A stretch of DNA of 60,000 bases from Bolinopsis microptera (taxonomy: Eukaryota; Ctenophora; Tentaculata; Lobata; Bolinopsidae), in NCBI RefSeq assembly GCF_026151205.1, contig NC_087080.1:2833096-2893095 (forward strand), read 5' to 3'. Below, piece by piece: positions 12,601 through 24,219 of this stretch; the first letter of the stretch is position 1; the number at the start of each line of letters is the position of its first letter. The position numbers and the translations under genes were made by a program. Below the pieces are notes generated by a model. That model had not been told where the DNA came from and did no database searches. It saw only the letters and a list, made by a program, of their open reading frames with translations.

Positions 12601-15600
12601 TCCGCTCCTATTTGAAAATTGACAGTTATCTTCCTCCTGTCGAGAGTAAAACACCAGTAAAACACCAGTAAAACACCAGTAAAACACCAGTAAAACACCA
12701 GTAAAACACCATTAAAACACCAGTAAAACACCAGTAAAACCATTAAAACACCAGGACAGAGGACCTCATCACACATGAAGCTGGTCGGGAAGAAGTTCCC
12801 TCTAAAAGAGCTAAAGAAAGGGGTGATGTGTGTGGCTCTGTTCCCGGGTGATGGTGCTTACTATAGAGCTGTTATAATGGGAGCTGTGGGCTTTGACGTG
12901 CAGGCTAGTGGGCGTAATCTCTCATATCCCGTGCTATACACACGTGCACACGTATACACGTGCAATATCGTGTTATACACACGTACACACGTGCAATCCC
13001 GTGTTAAACGCACGTATACACGTGCAATCCCGTGTTATACGCACGTATACACGTGCAATATCGTGCTATACACACGTATACACGTGCAATCCCGTGCTAT
13101 AGTACGATGGGGAACGACTGAATTGTCAATGTTTTACTCAATTCGGACTACAACAAAAACATTGTTTTTTTTGCTAAATCAAGTGTGTGTTACCAAAAGT
13201 TTGGTCCCAATTAGAACTGAAATTTCAGTCGTTTCCTAGCTTCCTAGTGTGCTGAATGCTTAGCATATTTACAAGCCTCGTGAAAAGCTGGTGTAGCTTT
13301 AAAACTAACATTTTTAGTTTGACTTTACTGTCAGTATCAAACTTTCAAAATATGCACTGCTATGTAAATAAGAGAATTTCCGCATATCTTAGAAGTTTTA
13401 CAGTACGTAGCACTAGGTCACCAAAACCTGACACACCCACCTCAGGTGTTCTATTGTGACTACGGTAACAGCGCTGAAGTAGCGCGCAGTGAGCTATACG
13501 AGATTCCCAGAACTCTAGCGGAACCACCTCAACAGAGCCTGACATGTTCTCTGTTTGGGGTAGCTTCTAAAGAGGGAGAGTGGACAAGAACAGCAGTTGT
13601 TATATTCGAGCAACTGGTTGCTGCGCGGCTTATTTTTGCAGGGCTCCATTGTGTTGAGCAAGGGAGATGTCAGGTTAGAACTTTCAGTATGGTTCCTAGA
13701 CAGTAAATATTTTATTGGGTCTCCCCGAGTGTCTGTCATTCTTTTGTTTGCAAATAAATGTTAAACCAATTTGGTGACGAACTCAAATCCGTTTAAAGCG
13801 ATATTGGACCGTTTTCAACTTCAGGTTTCGTTGATAGATACTACTTTGAGCAACGAGGATGTCGAGATAGCAGATGAGCTGATCGGACGAGGATTCGGTA
13901 TTTCTACTGTACCACCAGCCAAACCTCAGTCAGTATTTAAATATTTATTCGTTTCTTATTTTTCAATTATTAGCCAACAGGAATTTACTAAACACACTAA
14001 AATTATTAAATCTGAAAGGACTAAACATTAGAAATTCACAGAATCGATCTTCAAAGTGCTTAACTGAGTCTTAAGAAATAGATTTTAAAATAAAGGAAAA
14101 AACTTGTCTAATCAACCTTCTCTTTCACTGATAACTTCATTGTCTATTAGATCACTTTTGCCTCTACCAAAACGATTAATTCGTCTGGATGTGAATTACG
14201 GTTTTCATCTATCTTTTCAGTTTCCTTATCAGTAAAGTTAGTAAGCTTCGCATTTGTCTCACCACCACCTCCAGTTACTGCATTGGTACCAGTTAATAAG
14301 ATGTCATCTACCTTTTTACCATGATATCTCCTAATGTCTGGTGCGGATAATATATTCACTGTCTTCCCAGAACTCTGATCCGTGGTATCCACGTTACACT
14401 CATCCTCATTCTCTTCAATCCCTTCCAAAACAGCGCTGTAATTCACACTCTTCCCACTACCTCTCCTGTTCTGAAGAATAACATCCACGGCTCTCTCATT
14501 GCTCTTCCACTCAATCTTTCCATTCCCACGAGACACTGCACTCTCCTCACTCTCCTCACCATAGTTCTCCAACACAACCCCCTTCTCACCCTCTCCCTGG
14601 ATAGTCCGCAGTACTGTAGGCTCTGATGAGGAAAGGGAAGGTGATGACTGCCTCCACCTCTATGATAAAGTAACACCACATGTGGACCCGTAGATCAGGT
14701 CTGAACGCGCCGTGAGTCAGGTTAATGCCATATCTCTTGACAAGGTATGTGATCACGTAACTCAGCAGGAATTCCTCTAGTTTAACCACCGTTACAAAGG
14801 CTTTGTACAGGATGAACTTCCGGTATATCTTGTAGTGTTTGAGGTGCTCCTCTGCTGTGTGATAGATCCCTGGGGGTGTTCCCTGCGTTATTATTTTCAA
14901 CTTGTTGATTGTGCTTAATAAAGGTGTTAAGTTGGAGACATGTATTGCCATTAGGAATTAGGATACATGATATTGTGTAGTAGCGAAGCAACAAATAGTA
15001 AAGATGTTGGAATAACTATAAAAGTGCGAACCTCCTAGTCCGTACACTGCGAGAAGGAGGGAGAATATCATGAGGATGTGATAAACTTGAGAATATTCGT
15101 GTTCTATAAGATCTGTCGGGTGACTGTGGCTCTCATCCAATCCTATCTGGAGAAGAAAAATTAAAATAGCTGTAATTAGATAATCTGAATCTGAATCTTA
15201 CTAAATTCAATCACCACAAACCATTACTGACCAAGGAAAACTTTCCTTGCCACTTCCACTGCCACAACACAATATCACTCAATCTGCCAACTCACTAAAA
15301 GGTCAATGTAACCAAACACCAACTGAAACACCACCAGCTGAGCAATGAATATCTCGTTAACGAGCAGGAAGTGTTTTGAGAAGGTGACTTTAGGCAGGAA
15401 TGTCAGGCAACATATTGGAGGACTGTTCAGTTTTACTTGGGTGTTTGTTAGTTTCTCTCGTGTTTCTTTCTTTCCTGGTTGATAGAATGTGTTTTTTGAA
15501 GTTAAGTCAGAAAACAATAATTGTTGTTGTATGGCCTTATTTACACATTCATCTTTTGATTTGCTGAGACTGATTGCAGGAGCTGAATCGTTTACCGCGG

Positions 15601-18600
15601 AGTACGATACCTGAATTTATCACATGAAACCTCATAAAGTGATAAAGTGAGTCTACTCACCTCCGAGATAAGTAAGGAGTAATCTCAGGAAGAAAAGTAG
15701 AGACACCGACTCGTATGTCTCAGCTATGTAGGTCACTTTAGACATGGCTTTCGGGACTATCATGCCTGCGAAACAGCTACAATTACTTCTGTACGGGATA
15801 GTTTAAATGCTTCAATTATTCTGCATGTCACACTTTATCACACTTTATCACACATGTCTCATTTGCAAAAGTTACAGTTTTATCCCCCAGAGCTGAGTGT
15901 ACACATGGTATATACCTATCACATTTTCAAATACTAACACATGTTTCCTACCTGAAAAGTACATGGTAACGAATACAGGGAAAGTAAAGATGACCCCGAC
16001 AGTACAGAGTGATTGCATTGTGTACTTCGTACTGTACGCTCTGTGCTGGTTCACTGCCTTTATAAACTGAACTGAAATGATATTCTTGGAGAAAAATTGA
16101 CTGCCAGAATTTTACTAATCGGTAGATGTGTGGTAGTTTAATTTTCAATTTTACTTAAAAGTAGAAAGTTTCTTAATTAAAGCCGATCAAGGTTTGTCTA
16201 AATTGGTAATAATTATATTATATATATATATATATTATATATATAATCGATAAGCACGTACAATACATTAATGTATTAATTTTAGATATAATGTACCTAT
16301 GACAGCGATACAGATACAGAATGAGATGAACAGTATCACGAGGTAGTCAGGTGGTACTCCAAATTCCACCATCTCTGATAACGAGGGGTTGTGTTCCCAC
16401 ACATCTTCTCCTCCTCCTCTTTCTTCTCCTCCTTCTTCTTCTCCTCCTCTTTCTTCTTCTCCCTCCACTTTGTTAGCTTAAATTTTAATATTAACTTGTA
16501 ATTATTATTAAGCTAAGCCGTGGATTGTCTAAATTCTATCAAACATAATATGACCAAATTCAAAAGCAGAAAAAATTGAATAAAATATTAAGCGTGTTTT
16601 AGATAAAAGTGTTATGAGAACCAGTGAACTTCTACAATGCATATTGCACATACCCTCACTGCCTCACATGTGAATGATAATGACCTTCGTCCTTTTTTTA
16701 CTAGAGATAAAACATCCTTAACGTCGACTTATCCGGCTGCCAGACCATAAAGGTACATGTGATCATTAATTGGATCAAGTAATTAAGTAATTAAGATGCT
16801 GAAGCAACGTGAGTTATTGGAGTGGCTCAGACATGGAAGAAAAAATGTAATACAAATTATTCACAACTAGAATTAAGGAAAAAATGTATATGACTCTGCA
16901 CTCATTTCATCTAAAATTTACAACACTATCAAGAAATGCTAACTGGTAGTCATTAGAAGGTAATGTACAAGGGGGAACAGTCTATAGATGGCTATTGTTG
17001 TTAAAGTTGGCAACAATTGGTATCTCAGGAATTTTTCAAATCTTTGTTTGTCCATTAGCAGGCGTGTTTCTCAGACAAGGCTGTTGCATTTTGGCCAGCA
17101 AGTGATGTTGCGGATGCATTGCTTTGCTGTACTACTTGAGCAAGGGACTCTATAGTTTCAGAGTCAAGCAATTGGAATCTATGGATCACATCATCAATTA
17201 ATCGTCACTGAGATTGGTTGACATGATCTGATCCCTGAGAAAGCCAGCTTAGAGAGGTTCTTAATGGTGAGTCCTGCTTGTTACCTAAGTATAAAAGATG
17301 TCATCTTCACTACATCACTACTTACTGACATTGAGACTTGTAGCATCATCGAGCAAACCAAGAAGTTTCATCATTACTGGTCGCTAAAAACTGAGTTAAC
17401 AAGTTCCCAAACACGATTGAAAGTGCCTAACACGATAAAGAGAATTAAAGAAAAATCAATGGTATGGACTAGGGAAGTCGAGAGGAGAAACAATTACCTG
17501 TTGACGAAATTATGGGTTTATCAGTTACAAGTCCTACAGTGCTGGAAATGAGGGTTAATTTTATTAGTCTTTTTTTTAAAGACTATAGGAATCATGGAGA
17601 AATGCTGAACCAATGTGGTCTGGTAGTCTGGTGTCAAATTCTTAACAAGATTGGTGTGCGTGATTTCATGCATCATTGACCACTGATTAACAATAAATTA
17701 TAACTTCTACTAGTACTAGGTCGGAACTAAGTCCGATAAATTAGTGATAACTACAATACATATTATTATTATTATACAATATACTAGTGTTATTATCTTT
17801 ATGGTCGGGTTCTATTCAGGGCTAAAATATGCCAGGTTAAGTTAATCTGTAAATCAATACTTAATTAAATTTGTTAGTTGATTCTTAACGTAAAACTGTA
17901 AAACTTCAAATTTTCAGACAGCAACACAGATCAAGTGTACCGATGGGTGAAATCTCGCTGGGTCTCGTGAACTCTACACGTGAAACTACTATTTGTCACG
18001 TGACAAACCCACATATGATCTACGTTAATCTTACTGACATTCCATACCCTCCGTGAGTTACATGTTGACATTGTTAATTATTCATTTTAGTGATAAATTA
18101 TGTTGAATAGTTAGTTGATGGATTGATAATGTCCCTGAAACAGTTTGATCTATCCCTCCGTAATTCTTATGTAATTTCGTAACTATTTAAAAGAATAACC
18201 AATAACCAATGGACAGGTTTTTCAAACAGCTGAACGCAGCGTACTCGACGTTTGTAAAAACAGGTAACCAGGTAATTGAGCGGGAAACTTCCTGGAGTAT
18301 CGGGGATATTTGTGTTGCTTTTCTACCCGACCTGGATCTTTACATCAGAGCGAAGATCTTAAGCTTCGAAATACCGCAATCAGTTGGGGTAGGTGTTAGG
18401 GTGCTGAAACCTGTTATTTACTTTGACTGATATAATCGCGTTTTTTCTGTTGAGGCTTTCTAAATTTATGGAAAATGGCATTAACGATAAATAATGTTGT
18501 TATACTTTTAAAAAGTAGTAGTTTAAGGTTACAAATTTGTTGTTTGAATTTTGACCAAGAAGTTTTTGGAGATCATACCAACACGATTTAAGCCCTGACG

Positions 18601-21320
18601 ACGAATTTTCGTACTAAAGTATGTAGATCTATGTATTCGTCATTTCTGTGAAGTCGCCTTCCTACCATTCGTAGCACTTGGCCCTGAGCCAAATGCTACC
18701 GGTGAATTTCCTGGTTCTGGCTAGGTTTCGTGTTAGGGTAGTTAAAGGTTAGCTGCTCTGTTAAATGTTAGGACTTAGGACTCAAGAGTGGGTTTACGCC
18801 ACTCCACAGTCCACTGTACCACTCTATAACATATAACTGTAGCACCATAATGCGTGAACTGGCAATCTAATCCGTCACACTGAATATGTTGTGATTTTGG
18901 TACGCGCTTGAACAATATCGTGATAAAATAAATTTATCTCTCAAAATCCTAGAACGCGCACACAGGCGCGTATTTAGCCACATGGTTGACTTAGATCGAC
19001 AGAGGTGGTCTCTAATTTTAGTGACAGGCTGCCCACTGTCCACAAGCAATACTCTAACCCCACTCTAACACAAACACATTTACAGGTCATAAACATAGAT
19101 CAAGGACGTGAAAGTAAGGTTTCACTAAACAACCTCAAAGTCCTCATCGCAGACTTCTCTCTGATACGCGTATCCAAGTTCGCTTTGTCCTGTCGATTAT
19201 TTGACATTGTGCCGCTGGACGACAACGGCTTCACACGTGATCAAAACAAGAAAGTTGTGCGATTTTTTAGTAAAAAAATTAAGAAAACCAAAGCTGGCTG
19301 CTTCGTTACAGTCATGGTTTGTTGTTATTTATCAACATAATTTATAGTTAAGGATTTGAATGATGAATGAAAATGCCTGGGGAAAATAGGGTTCTAACAA
19401 CTTACCAACCTCGTAGTTCCAATCAATTAATTAGTTGTTTAACTCATTTGTAATCTTCTATTCCAGGGAGAACGTGATCCTGGGACCGGTGCCTGGCCTC
19501 ATTTTTAATCTTCTATTCCAGGGAGAACGTGATCCAGAGACCGGTGCCTGGCCTGTAGATATGGTGCTGATAGATCCCGCCGACAGATCAAGGGAACGTG
19601 TTTCAGACGAGCTGGTAAAACTTGGTATCGCTCAGTTCATTACGTTAGTAACTTAGTAATTTAGTAACTTAGCAACTTAGTAACTTAGTAACTTAGTAAC
19701 TTAGTCCAAGTTAAGCGCTTTTGGGGCAGTAAGTTTCTTTAACTGTACCCTGTAGAATATATGTATTCTGGTGGGGAGGTGAGGCATAATTTTTAGAAAC
19801 CAATGAGCTGCCACTCTTGATAAAAACTACAGAATCACTGTCCCGTGTCAAAAAACAATGCCTCCCCAGTCCTCACCAGAATCCACATCAATCTAAATAA
19901 CAGATTTTCTTCTCATATAACAAGTTTTCGTCTCCAGCAACAAAGTGGCCGCCCCAAAAGGAGAGTATAAAAAGGTGACACTATCATTGTTGGAACGGCT
20001 TGGCAAAGTCATTCATGTCAGCAGTAACTGTACAATCTACTTTAAACCAGGTATTGTCATTTATAACATGGCTTGTGATTATTGATATCTTTTTCGGTGT
20101 TAGGATTTCCGTATATAGTACTAAAGTTCAACAACTAAAGTTCGCCAGAAATCTTCCCTTTCGAACTTCGGTACGTGTCGAACTAGAGTCCTGGTGTCGT
20201 ACCCTAGTTCGACAGTCGAAGTTATCTTGTCGAACTAGGGTACATGAATCAGGAAAATAAGAGGTACTTGTTTGTTGTTAACAGTGTTCAACGAAGAATA
20301 TGTAAAAAAATTTAAAATTTGTTGTTTCTTGAGTAAGGAATCATTTGTTTTGATCGCAGATTCAATGAGGCCGGACCAAGAAAGATTGGCTGCCTCCCTG
20401 GAAAGTTTCCAAGGTACGCCAGCTAACGTTGACTGGGAAGTCGGATCTGGCTGTGTTGCAAAATCAGACAAGTGGTACAATCGTGGTGTGGTTACTCATC
20501 TCATTGGTCCCAAGATTCTTGAGGTTGGCATCTTCACGATCGAGTTTCCAACTTACATTTTACATTTTGTTGATAATATGCTTGATGTGTTTTGCGCCTT
20601 TAAAAACTGTTAACACAATGTTTTTAAAGACATGAGTGGTACAACACAAAAGTATTTCCCTTATTATTTTTCAGATTCTTATGGTGGACACAGGGATATC
20701 AATGAATGTCCACGTTAAAGATGTGTTCCCAATTCTCCTATGCCCAGATATCCCTAAGTTGGCGATTCCTCTGAAGCTGGCTCACATCGAGCCTGCTTGG
20801 CATTGCAGTGAGTCCAATTTTCAGCATATGTCTACACCAGTACCAGGTCTTTTTGCTTATCCTGTTATAATAAGTAATAATATAATTCATTTCAGCTGAC
20901 GGGGTAAATTGGGGACAACCTGCCAAAGCATTCCTTTACGAGCAAGTTGTGAACGAGAGATGTGAGATTGATGTTGTGAAAAATGAAGTAGAGTTTTACA
21001 GCGTGTCAATGAAACTAACATCCGGCCAGGATGTGAGTAAGGCTATGATTCGCAAAGGGTTCGCTATCAGCATTTCTCCTCATAGATTGTCGCCTGCTTC
21101 TTCAAAAACCCCGTCAACATTAGGACCAGGGATCCTTCCCTCTTCTTCGCCATTAAATTCACCTTTACAATTTGGTGCTCTACCCCAGTCACCAGGACTC
21201 GTATCACCTTCTCTTGTAGTCTCTTCTGGGGCTATGTCTGGGTCATTGTCTCCTGCACGGAACAGTTCTCACAGCTCTTTGATTAATGATGAGACCAGAG
21301 AGCTAATCGACGGTATATGA
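4557..21320 (+). CDS. RNF17: RNF17/TDRD4-like RING, B-box and multi-Tudor protein (24 exons)
   Basis: Exons: 4557-4716, 5004-5125, 5350(or 5373)-5467, 5782-6021, 6612-6879, 7025-7143, 7451-7626, about 7813-7955, 10673-10776, 11085-11225, 11496-11726, 12020-12125, 12337-12519, 12755-12897, 13446-13673, 13825-13928, 17918-18052, 18217-18388, 19086-19316, 19522-19643, 19938-20050, 20360-20523, 20675-20807, 20896-21320; roughly 1,360 aa. Phases agree at every junction except 7626 to about 7813, where a small exon may be missing. Order: RING (CHNC..LNCGHTYCEGC..CPDC) at residues 5-60; Cys/His B-box pair in exon 4; coiled coil in exons 5-7; four extended Tudor domains. TD1 (VLYIDYGNS) and TD2 (VFYCDYGNS) keep the aromatic cage core; TD3 (INIDQGRES) and TD4 (LMVDTGISM) do not. 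TD4's PILLCPDIPKLAIPLKL matches the penultimate Tudor of vertebrate RNF17. A Ser/Pro-rich tail ends the protein; the last vertebrate Tudor is absent. RNF17 binds dimethyl-arginine PIWI partners in germ granules and regulates piRNA production in mouse. Start: first ATG before the RING; a 5' non-coding exon is possible. Confidence 0.9.
8214..9517 (-). pseudogene. MFS transporter (SLC22/SVOP-like), intronless, three frame breaks, nested in RNF17 intron 8
   Basis: Reading from an ATG at 9517 (MSDETELKIEASP), a major facilitator protein of about 430 aa can be followed across three frames. Segment 1 (9515-9072) has TM1-TM4 with LSRALTGICVGLNDVTIG, the conserved TM4 signature region of SLC22/SVOP-type carriers. 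Segment 2 (9075-8850) has TM5-TM6 (FVLLTSIPLFVPPIIILHFF) and an acidic loop. Segment 3 (about 8880-8214) has TM7-TM12 ending CFMKERF. Breaks lie near 9485 (in a C5 run), 9074 and 8860. Substrate unknown; location would be a membrane. There are no introns, and it lies wholly inside RNF17 intron 8 (7956-10672) on the other strand, so a retrocopy is possible. The breaks could be true decay or assembly indels; RNF17 around it has none over 4 kb of coding sequence, which favours decay. Confidence 0.72.
9572..9968. mobile_element. MITE with G/C-tract ends and 8-bp TSD
   Basis: A 397-bp element starts with 29 G followed by ccaatgactac and ends with gtagtcattgg followed by 12 C, so the ends are inverted. 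It is flanked by the direct repeat attgtgac (9564-9571 and 9969-9976). Inside are several short repeats of agtccccattagtcccc and two copies of gaattacgtcaacga. The 8-bp TSD fits hAT or a similar superfamily; no coding capacity. It lies in RNF17 intron 8. Confidence 0.88.
10182..10636. mobile_element. hAT-type MITE, 8-bp TSD, cccggt-rich
   Basis: Ends are inverted: caggaggtgaccggga at 10182 and tcccggtcacctcctg at 10636. The flanks are a perfect 8-bp direct repeat tgagatgt (10174-10181 and 10637-10644). CAG...CTG termini with an 8-bp TSD are hAT hallmarks. The interior is built from tandem cccggt hexamers in both orientations and a repeated ggattggcaattttgagct block. It ends 36 bp before the acceptor of the first Tudor exon (10673). 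Confidence 0.92.
11867..11922. repeat. Perfect 24-bp inverted repeat (hairpin) in RNF17 intron
   Basis: ttgcaacgatattgtatcat... at 11867-11890 pairs exactly with 11899-11922 across an 8-nt AT loop; weaker symmetry continues outward (ttattc on the left, gaataa on the right). It is probably a small palindromic MITE. No gene function is implied. Confidence 0.75.
12645..12754. repeat. 11-bp tandem repeat ending at the RNF17 exon-14 3' splice site
   Basis: About ten copies of gtaaaacacca run up to the acceptor used by exon 12755-12897. Each copy repeats accag, so the true 3' splice site (ending caccag at 12754) is the last of a series of acceptor-like AGs. Two copies carry att in place of agt. 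Confidence 0.85.
12935..13105. repeat. About 30-bp minisatellite in RNF17 intron 14
   Basis: Five to six imperfect copies of acacgtgcaatcccgtgtta followed by a tacgcacgtat-like stretch. It contains many ACGT palindromes. Open frames across it are a consequence of the repeat. Confidence 0.8.
14147..16468 (-). CDS. OST-alpha/TMEM184-family (Solute_trans_a) multi-pass membrane protein, nested in RNF17 intron 16
   Basis: Minus-strand exons: 16468(or further 5')-16297, 16071-15952, 15765-15661, 15582-15296, 15146-15032, 14947-14147. The first visible exon is acidic (Glu/Gly-rich) then TM1 (YLVILFISFCICIAVIG); no ATG is visible, so a 5' exon is missing. Exon 3 gives MIVPKAMSKVTYIAETYESV then LLLTYLGG, the diagnostic block of the OST-alpha/TMEM184 family (the middle of these seven-TM proteins). 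Later exons give TM segments HILMIFSLLLAVYGLG and VVKLEEFLLSYVI. OST-alpha (SLC51A) carries steroids and bile acids as a heteromer; TMEM184 function is less clear, so substrate is unknown. Two oddities: the last intron would end in GG rather than AG (at 14948), and the frame shifts near 14600 before an acidic 140-aa tail. The whole gene lies in RNF17 intron 16 (13929-17917). Confidence 0.75.
16500..17917. other. Remaining RNF17 intron 16 sequence
   Basis: AT-rich sequence without a gene I can support. A TA microsatellite lies nearby at 16213-16245. An open frame on the plus strand at 17264-17551 (95 codons) has no recognisable domain, splice context or compositional support. Confidence 0.6.
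19450..19555. repeat. Tandem duplication of an RNF17 3' splice site and exon start
   Basis: Positions 19450-19499 are repeated at 19506-19555: taatcttctattccag, then the first 34 nt of the exon with two or three changes. The downstream copy continues into the real exon (19522-19643) in frame. The upstream copy lacks a donor and would be a decoy acceptor. Confidence 0.85.
19644..19703. repeat. 10-bp tandem repeat starting at the RNF17 exon-20 5' splice site
   Basis: Six copies of gtaacttagt (some gtaatttagt or gcaacttagt) begin exactly at the donor after 19643. Each copy has a donor-like gtaact or gttagt. The phase to the next exon (19938) is kept only if the first, gttagt, is used. Confidence 0.8.
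20199..20243. repeat. 15-bp inverted repeat hairpin in RNF17 intron 21
   Basis: gtaccctagttcgac at 20199-20213 pairs with gtcgaactagggtac at 20229-20243; related gtcgaacta sequences lie just upstream. Probably a small mobile-element relic. Confidence 0.6.
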
Positions 21321-22711
21321 AGATATGGACAGGAACCAAAACATTTCAAGACAATTCCAATAATTTGGATTAAATCTTAATTGAATATCAATCCTACACA
21401 ATCCGTCTATCAATATTATATATCAATATGTTTGGTTTGGGTTGATGTAGATTTTATATTTGTGATTGAGATCAAAATTTTTAAAAACATTTTTTCTATC
21501 GAACGTACAAAAATGTTACACTTTTTACGGGACTTTTGAGTTAATTTAAAGGTTTTTCGTAAATCGCTGTTTATTTACCGCATATTATGCGAACTTCATC
21601 TATCGGTCAATTACTGCCGCTTTTCACACAATTTGTATCAAAAGAACGGGTGTGATCCAAGTTTTAATATTTTTGAAAAGAACCGTTTATCTCAAATCAA
21701 GTTGTTTTTGAGTAAATGTTTGAAACATTTCATCTTTAAAACTCGAATTAAATATGTTTAATCATAACTGTAACTGTTTTGTTGGCGGAGCAACTCCAAT
21801 TGTAAAACTAATTTTAATTGTACAAATTCAATTCAATTTTTATGTCATATTTTGAAGTTGTTCCTTCAGATTTGTTATAGCGCCGGTTATGGCATTATTG
21901 ATCAAGTGCTGCAGCAGTGCTGCAGAGTGCAACAGTGCTGCATGGATAAATATTATTTTCGCACATTAGTATTGAAGAAATATTTTTAAATCTATTTTTT
22001 AACCATAATTTTAATCTTGTTACCAATTGTTGTGTTCAAATGTTATTTCTAAGTTTAAATATTGAGTATTGAATTGTTTAAAACCATCTAATTCGAAATT
22101 AATTAGAAGCAAACAAATTTCAATGTAAATCTCATGAATGACATGTATTAATAGATGGATCCTTCGAAAATTTCAAATTAATACACGTAACACAAAATGT
22201 AGTCAGTTCTAACTGTCTATTTGCAGTGTAGCGAATGTAAACAGCAATGTAGATTGTAAAACAACTACAAAGGAAGGAATCTGACGATTTGCACTAAGAT
22301 GGGCTCGAGAAAACTGGTTGTGTCCCATGCAGGCTCTCAGGGTAAGACCAACTATTAAACCAGCTAGTTATATTACAAATTATGCAAAACATATTATAAA
22401 TTATGCAAAACATAACCGTGCTTTTTGTCATACACGTCATGTAAGGCCAAGAAGGATGGCCAGTGTCAGTTGTATCATCTTCGAAACTGTTAAACGGACC
22501 TGGAATGGGGGAAATTTAGTTATAGGCACCAGAATTAAGTACGTCAATAAATAGTGAAAATAAGTAATCGAAGAAGTACTAATATAATATGATGCCAACA
22601 GCAATTACTCGAATTAATAATATACTCTATCGTGTGAGTTGTGACACATGATTTTTATTAAGTACAACCCTCAGTAACCATAGTAATGGTTTTTTGTCCC
22701 GGATGAAAGTT
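21321..22711. other. Intergenic/3' region after RNF17
   Basis: AT-rich, presumably including the RNF17 3' UTR (aataaa-like signals are common here but not decisive). Around 21910-21945 there are short direct repeats of gtgctgcag. No coding region I can support. Confidence 0.6.
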
Positions 22712-23781
22712 TCAACAAACCTGGTGATTACTGAAGGATGTAGTTATTGACACATACACTGCGTCCCCTTTGTCCACCATGTTGGCAGTCTCTTTAGCTA
22801 TCTCGTGCTTTATTAAGACAACTGACGCACCCTTTATATCTGTCCAACTATCCTGCGAGTAAAATGCCCAGTTAGTTATATCTGTTAGTAAATTCGTGCC
22901 ATAAATATATTTCGATACCGATTTTCATAACTTTTGTAACCTCATGTTTAAGATTTATGAGCTAAATCTTAAATTTTAATTTCATCAGGTAACTTTACAG
23001 CTTGTAGTTTTAAAATTCCAAAATTAAACTAAATCTATATATTTTACCTTAATGGAGACGTTCTGAGAAGCTTCAATTCCCACAATAATGACATCAGCTG
23101 CAACCTCAGCCAACGTAGCCATCTGAAAAAATATAAATAGATCCACATACAAGTATGATTAGTTTTAATTGTTATTGTTACAAGTAAGGGGGGCCGGGCC
23201 GGGGGCTAGTTATACTTATCCCTTTTGCTATTAAATTTGAACCGTTTCAGCGTCTCTTCAGCAATTATCCATTCTGTAATTGCAAAATGTTCCCAGAACC
23301 CGGTCTCACCGTCTCATTTAAAAAAGGAGCCCATTTGTTGACGACAAGCATAGGAACACAGTCAACACACTCTGTCAGTAACGTGTCTAACCCTAATCTA
23401 CAGCCAAGTCTGGTGAAAGTAAGGGGCACTAGACGCTTAGGTTCTTCCGGAACCTGCCCTTCAGTTGATAGCAACACTCCTCCGATCCTGTGATAGAATG
23501 AAGTATTTTTTGTGATTTCTTTGGGGTTTAGATTAAAATGTCTCCGAAGCAGTTGGAATTGCTTTGATGTACTGGGGCATGATGGAACAGGTTAAAACAC
23601 CCACTAGGAGGCAGACATCTATTTAACCAAAATATGAAATAGGCCTGTGTCGGTTCATGGCATACTTGTATACTTACAATTTCAGGTCTTGGAGATCAGA
23701 GTTTTTAAAGTTGAGGGTCACATCGGCAAATTTACTCACCACGATCCCTATTAGACTTACTAAAAGCCACTGTCGCACCAT
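22712..23781 (-). CDS. Small secreted protein with a protease-associated (PA)-like domain, four exons
   Basis: Minus-strand exons: 23781-23678 (ATG at 23781, directly after a tttttttag), 23487-23310, 23122-23048, 22852-22712 (stop). All phases join, giving about 164 aa. Residues 1-20 (MVRQWLLVSLIGIVVS) are a good signal peptide. The rest has LVVNKWAPFLNETM then ADVIIVGIEASQNVSIK then IKGASVVLIKHEIAKETA and GDAVYVSI. This order (basic/Cys strand, AVIIV-type strand, I..VVLI..., G..V.V.I) is that of a PA domain as in PRADC1 and in the lumenal part of GRAIL/RNF13-type ligases. No transmembrane or RING part follows before the stop, but a possible donor (CAG|gtttgt at about 22720) means the real gene might continue. 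Lumenal or secreted location is inferred. Exon structure is well supported; the domain call is moderate. Confidence 0.6.
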
Positions 23782-24219
23782 CTAAAAAAAATTAGATTTG
23801 CATATTTTAGATAATGAACTTTAAAAATGCAAATATTTGATGATAGCAAAATAAAATTCGGCCAATAGCAAGCTGTATTGACTATTGAACGACTACAACA
23901 ACGAATTGGCATGTGCGCGTAATGGCATCTGTTAAAAACGTTCCAGTAATAGGTTGTACCATAGTAATAGGTAGTTGGTGCTGCCAAAAGTCAGGGCGTG
24001 TAAGTTGTAAACAGGGCTATTAGGCAACATAGCAGAGTGCATCCTGTTGTCGGGAGCATGTTGTCGGGAACTTGGCAGAAAATCAAAGAGGTGGGAAGCC
24101 TTATAAGTTGCTCGCTAACTAACCTGGTCTACTTCAGTCGTATTTAGGTTTTGTACATCTGTAGTATGACAGATTTCAAAACATACGTAAACAAGAATTC
24201 TGAGTCCCGGTAGTTGGTG

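Noticed and set aside
17264-17551. 95-codon open frame on the plus strand
   Set aside because: No domain, no splice sites in phase with RNF17, and a composition like the surrounding intron.
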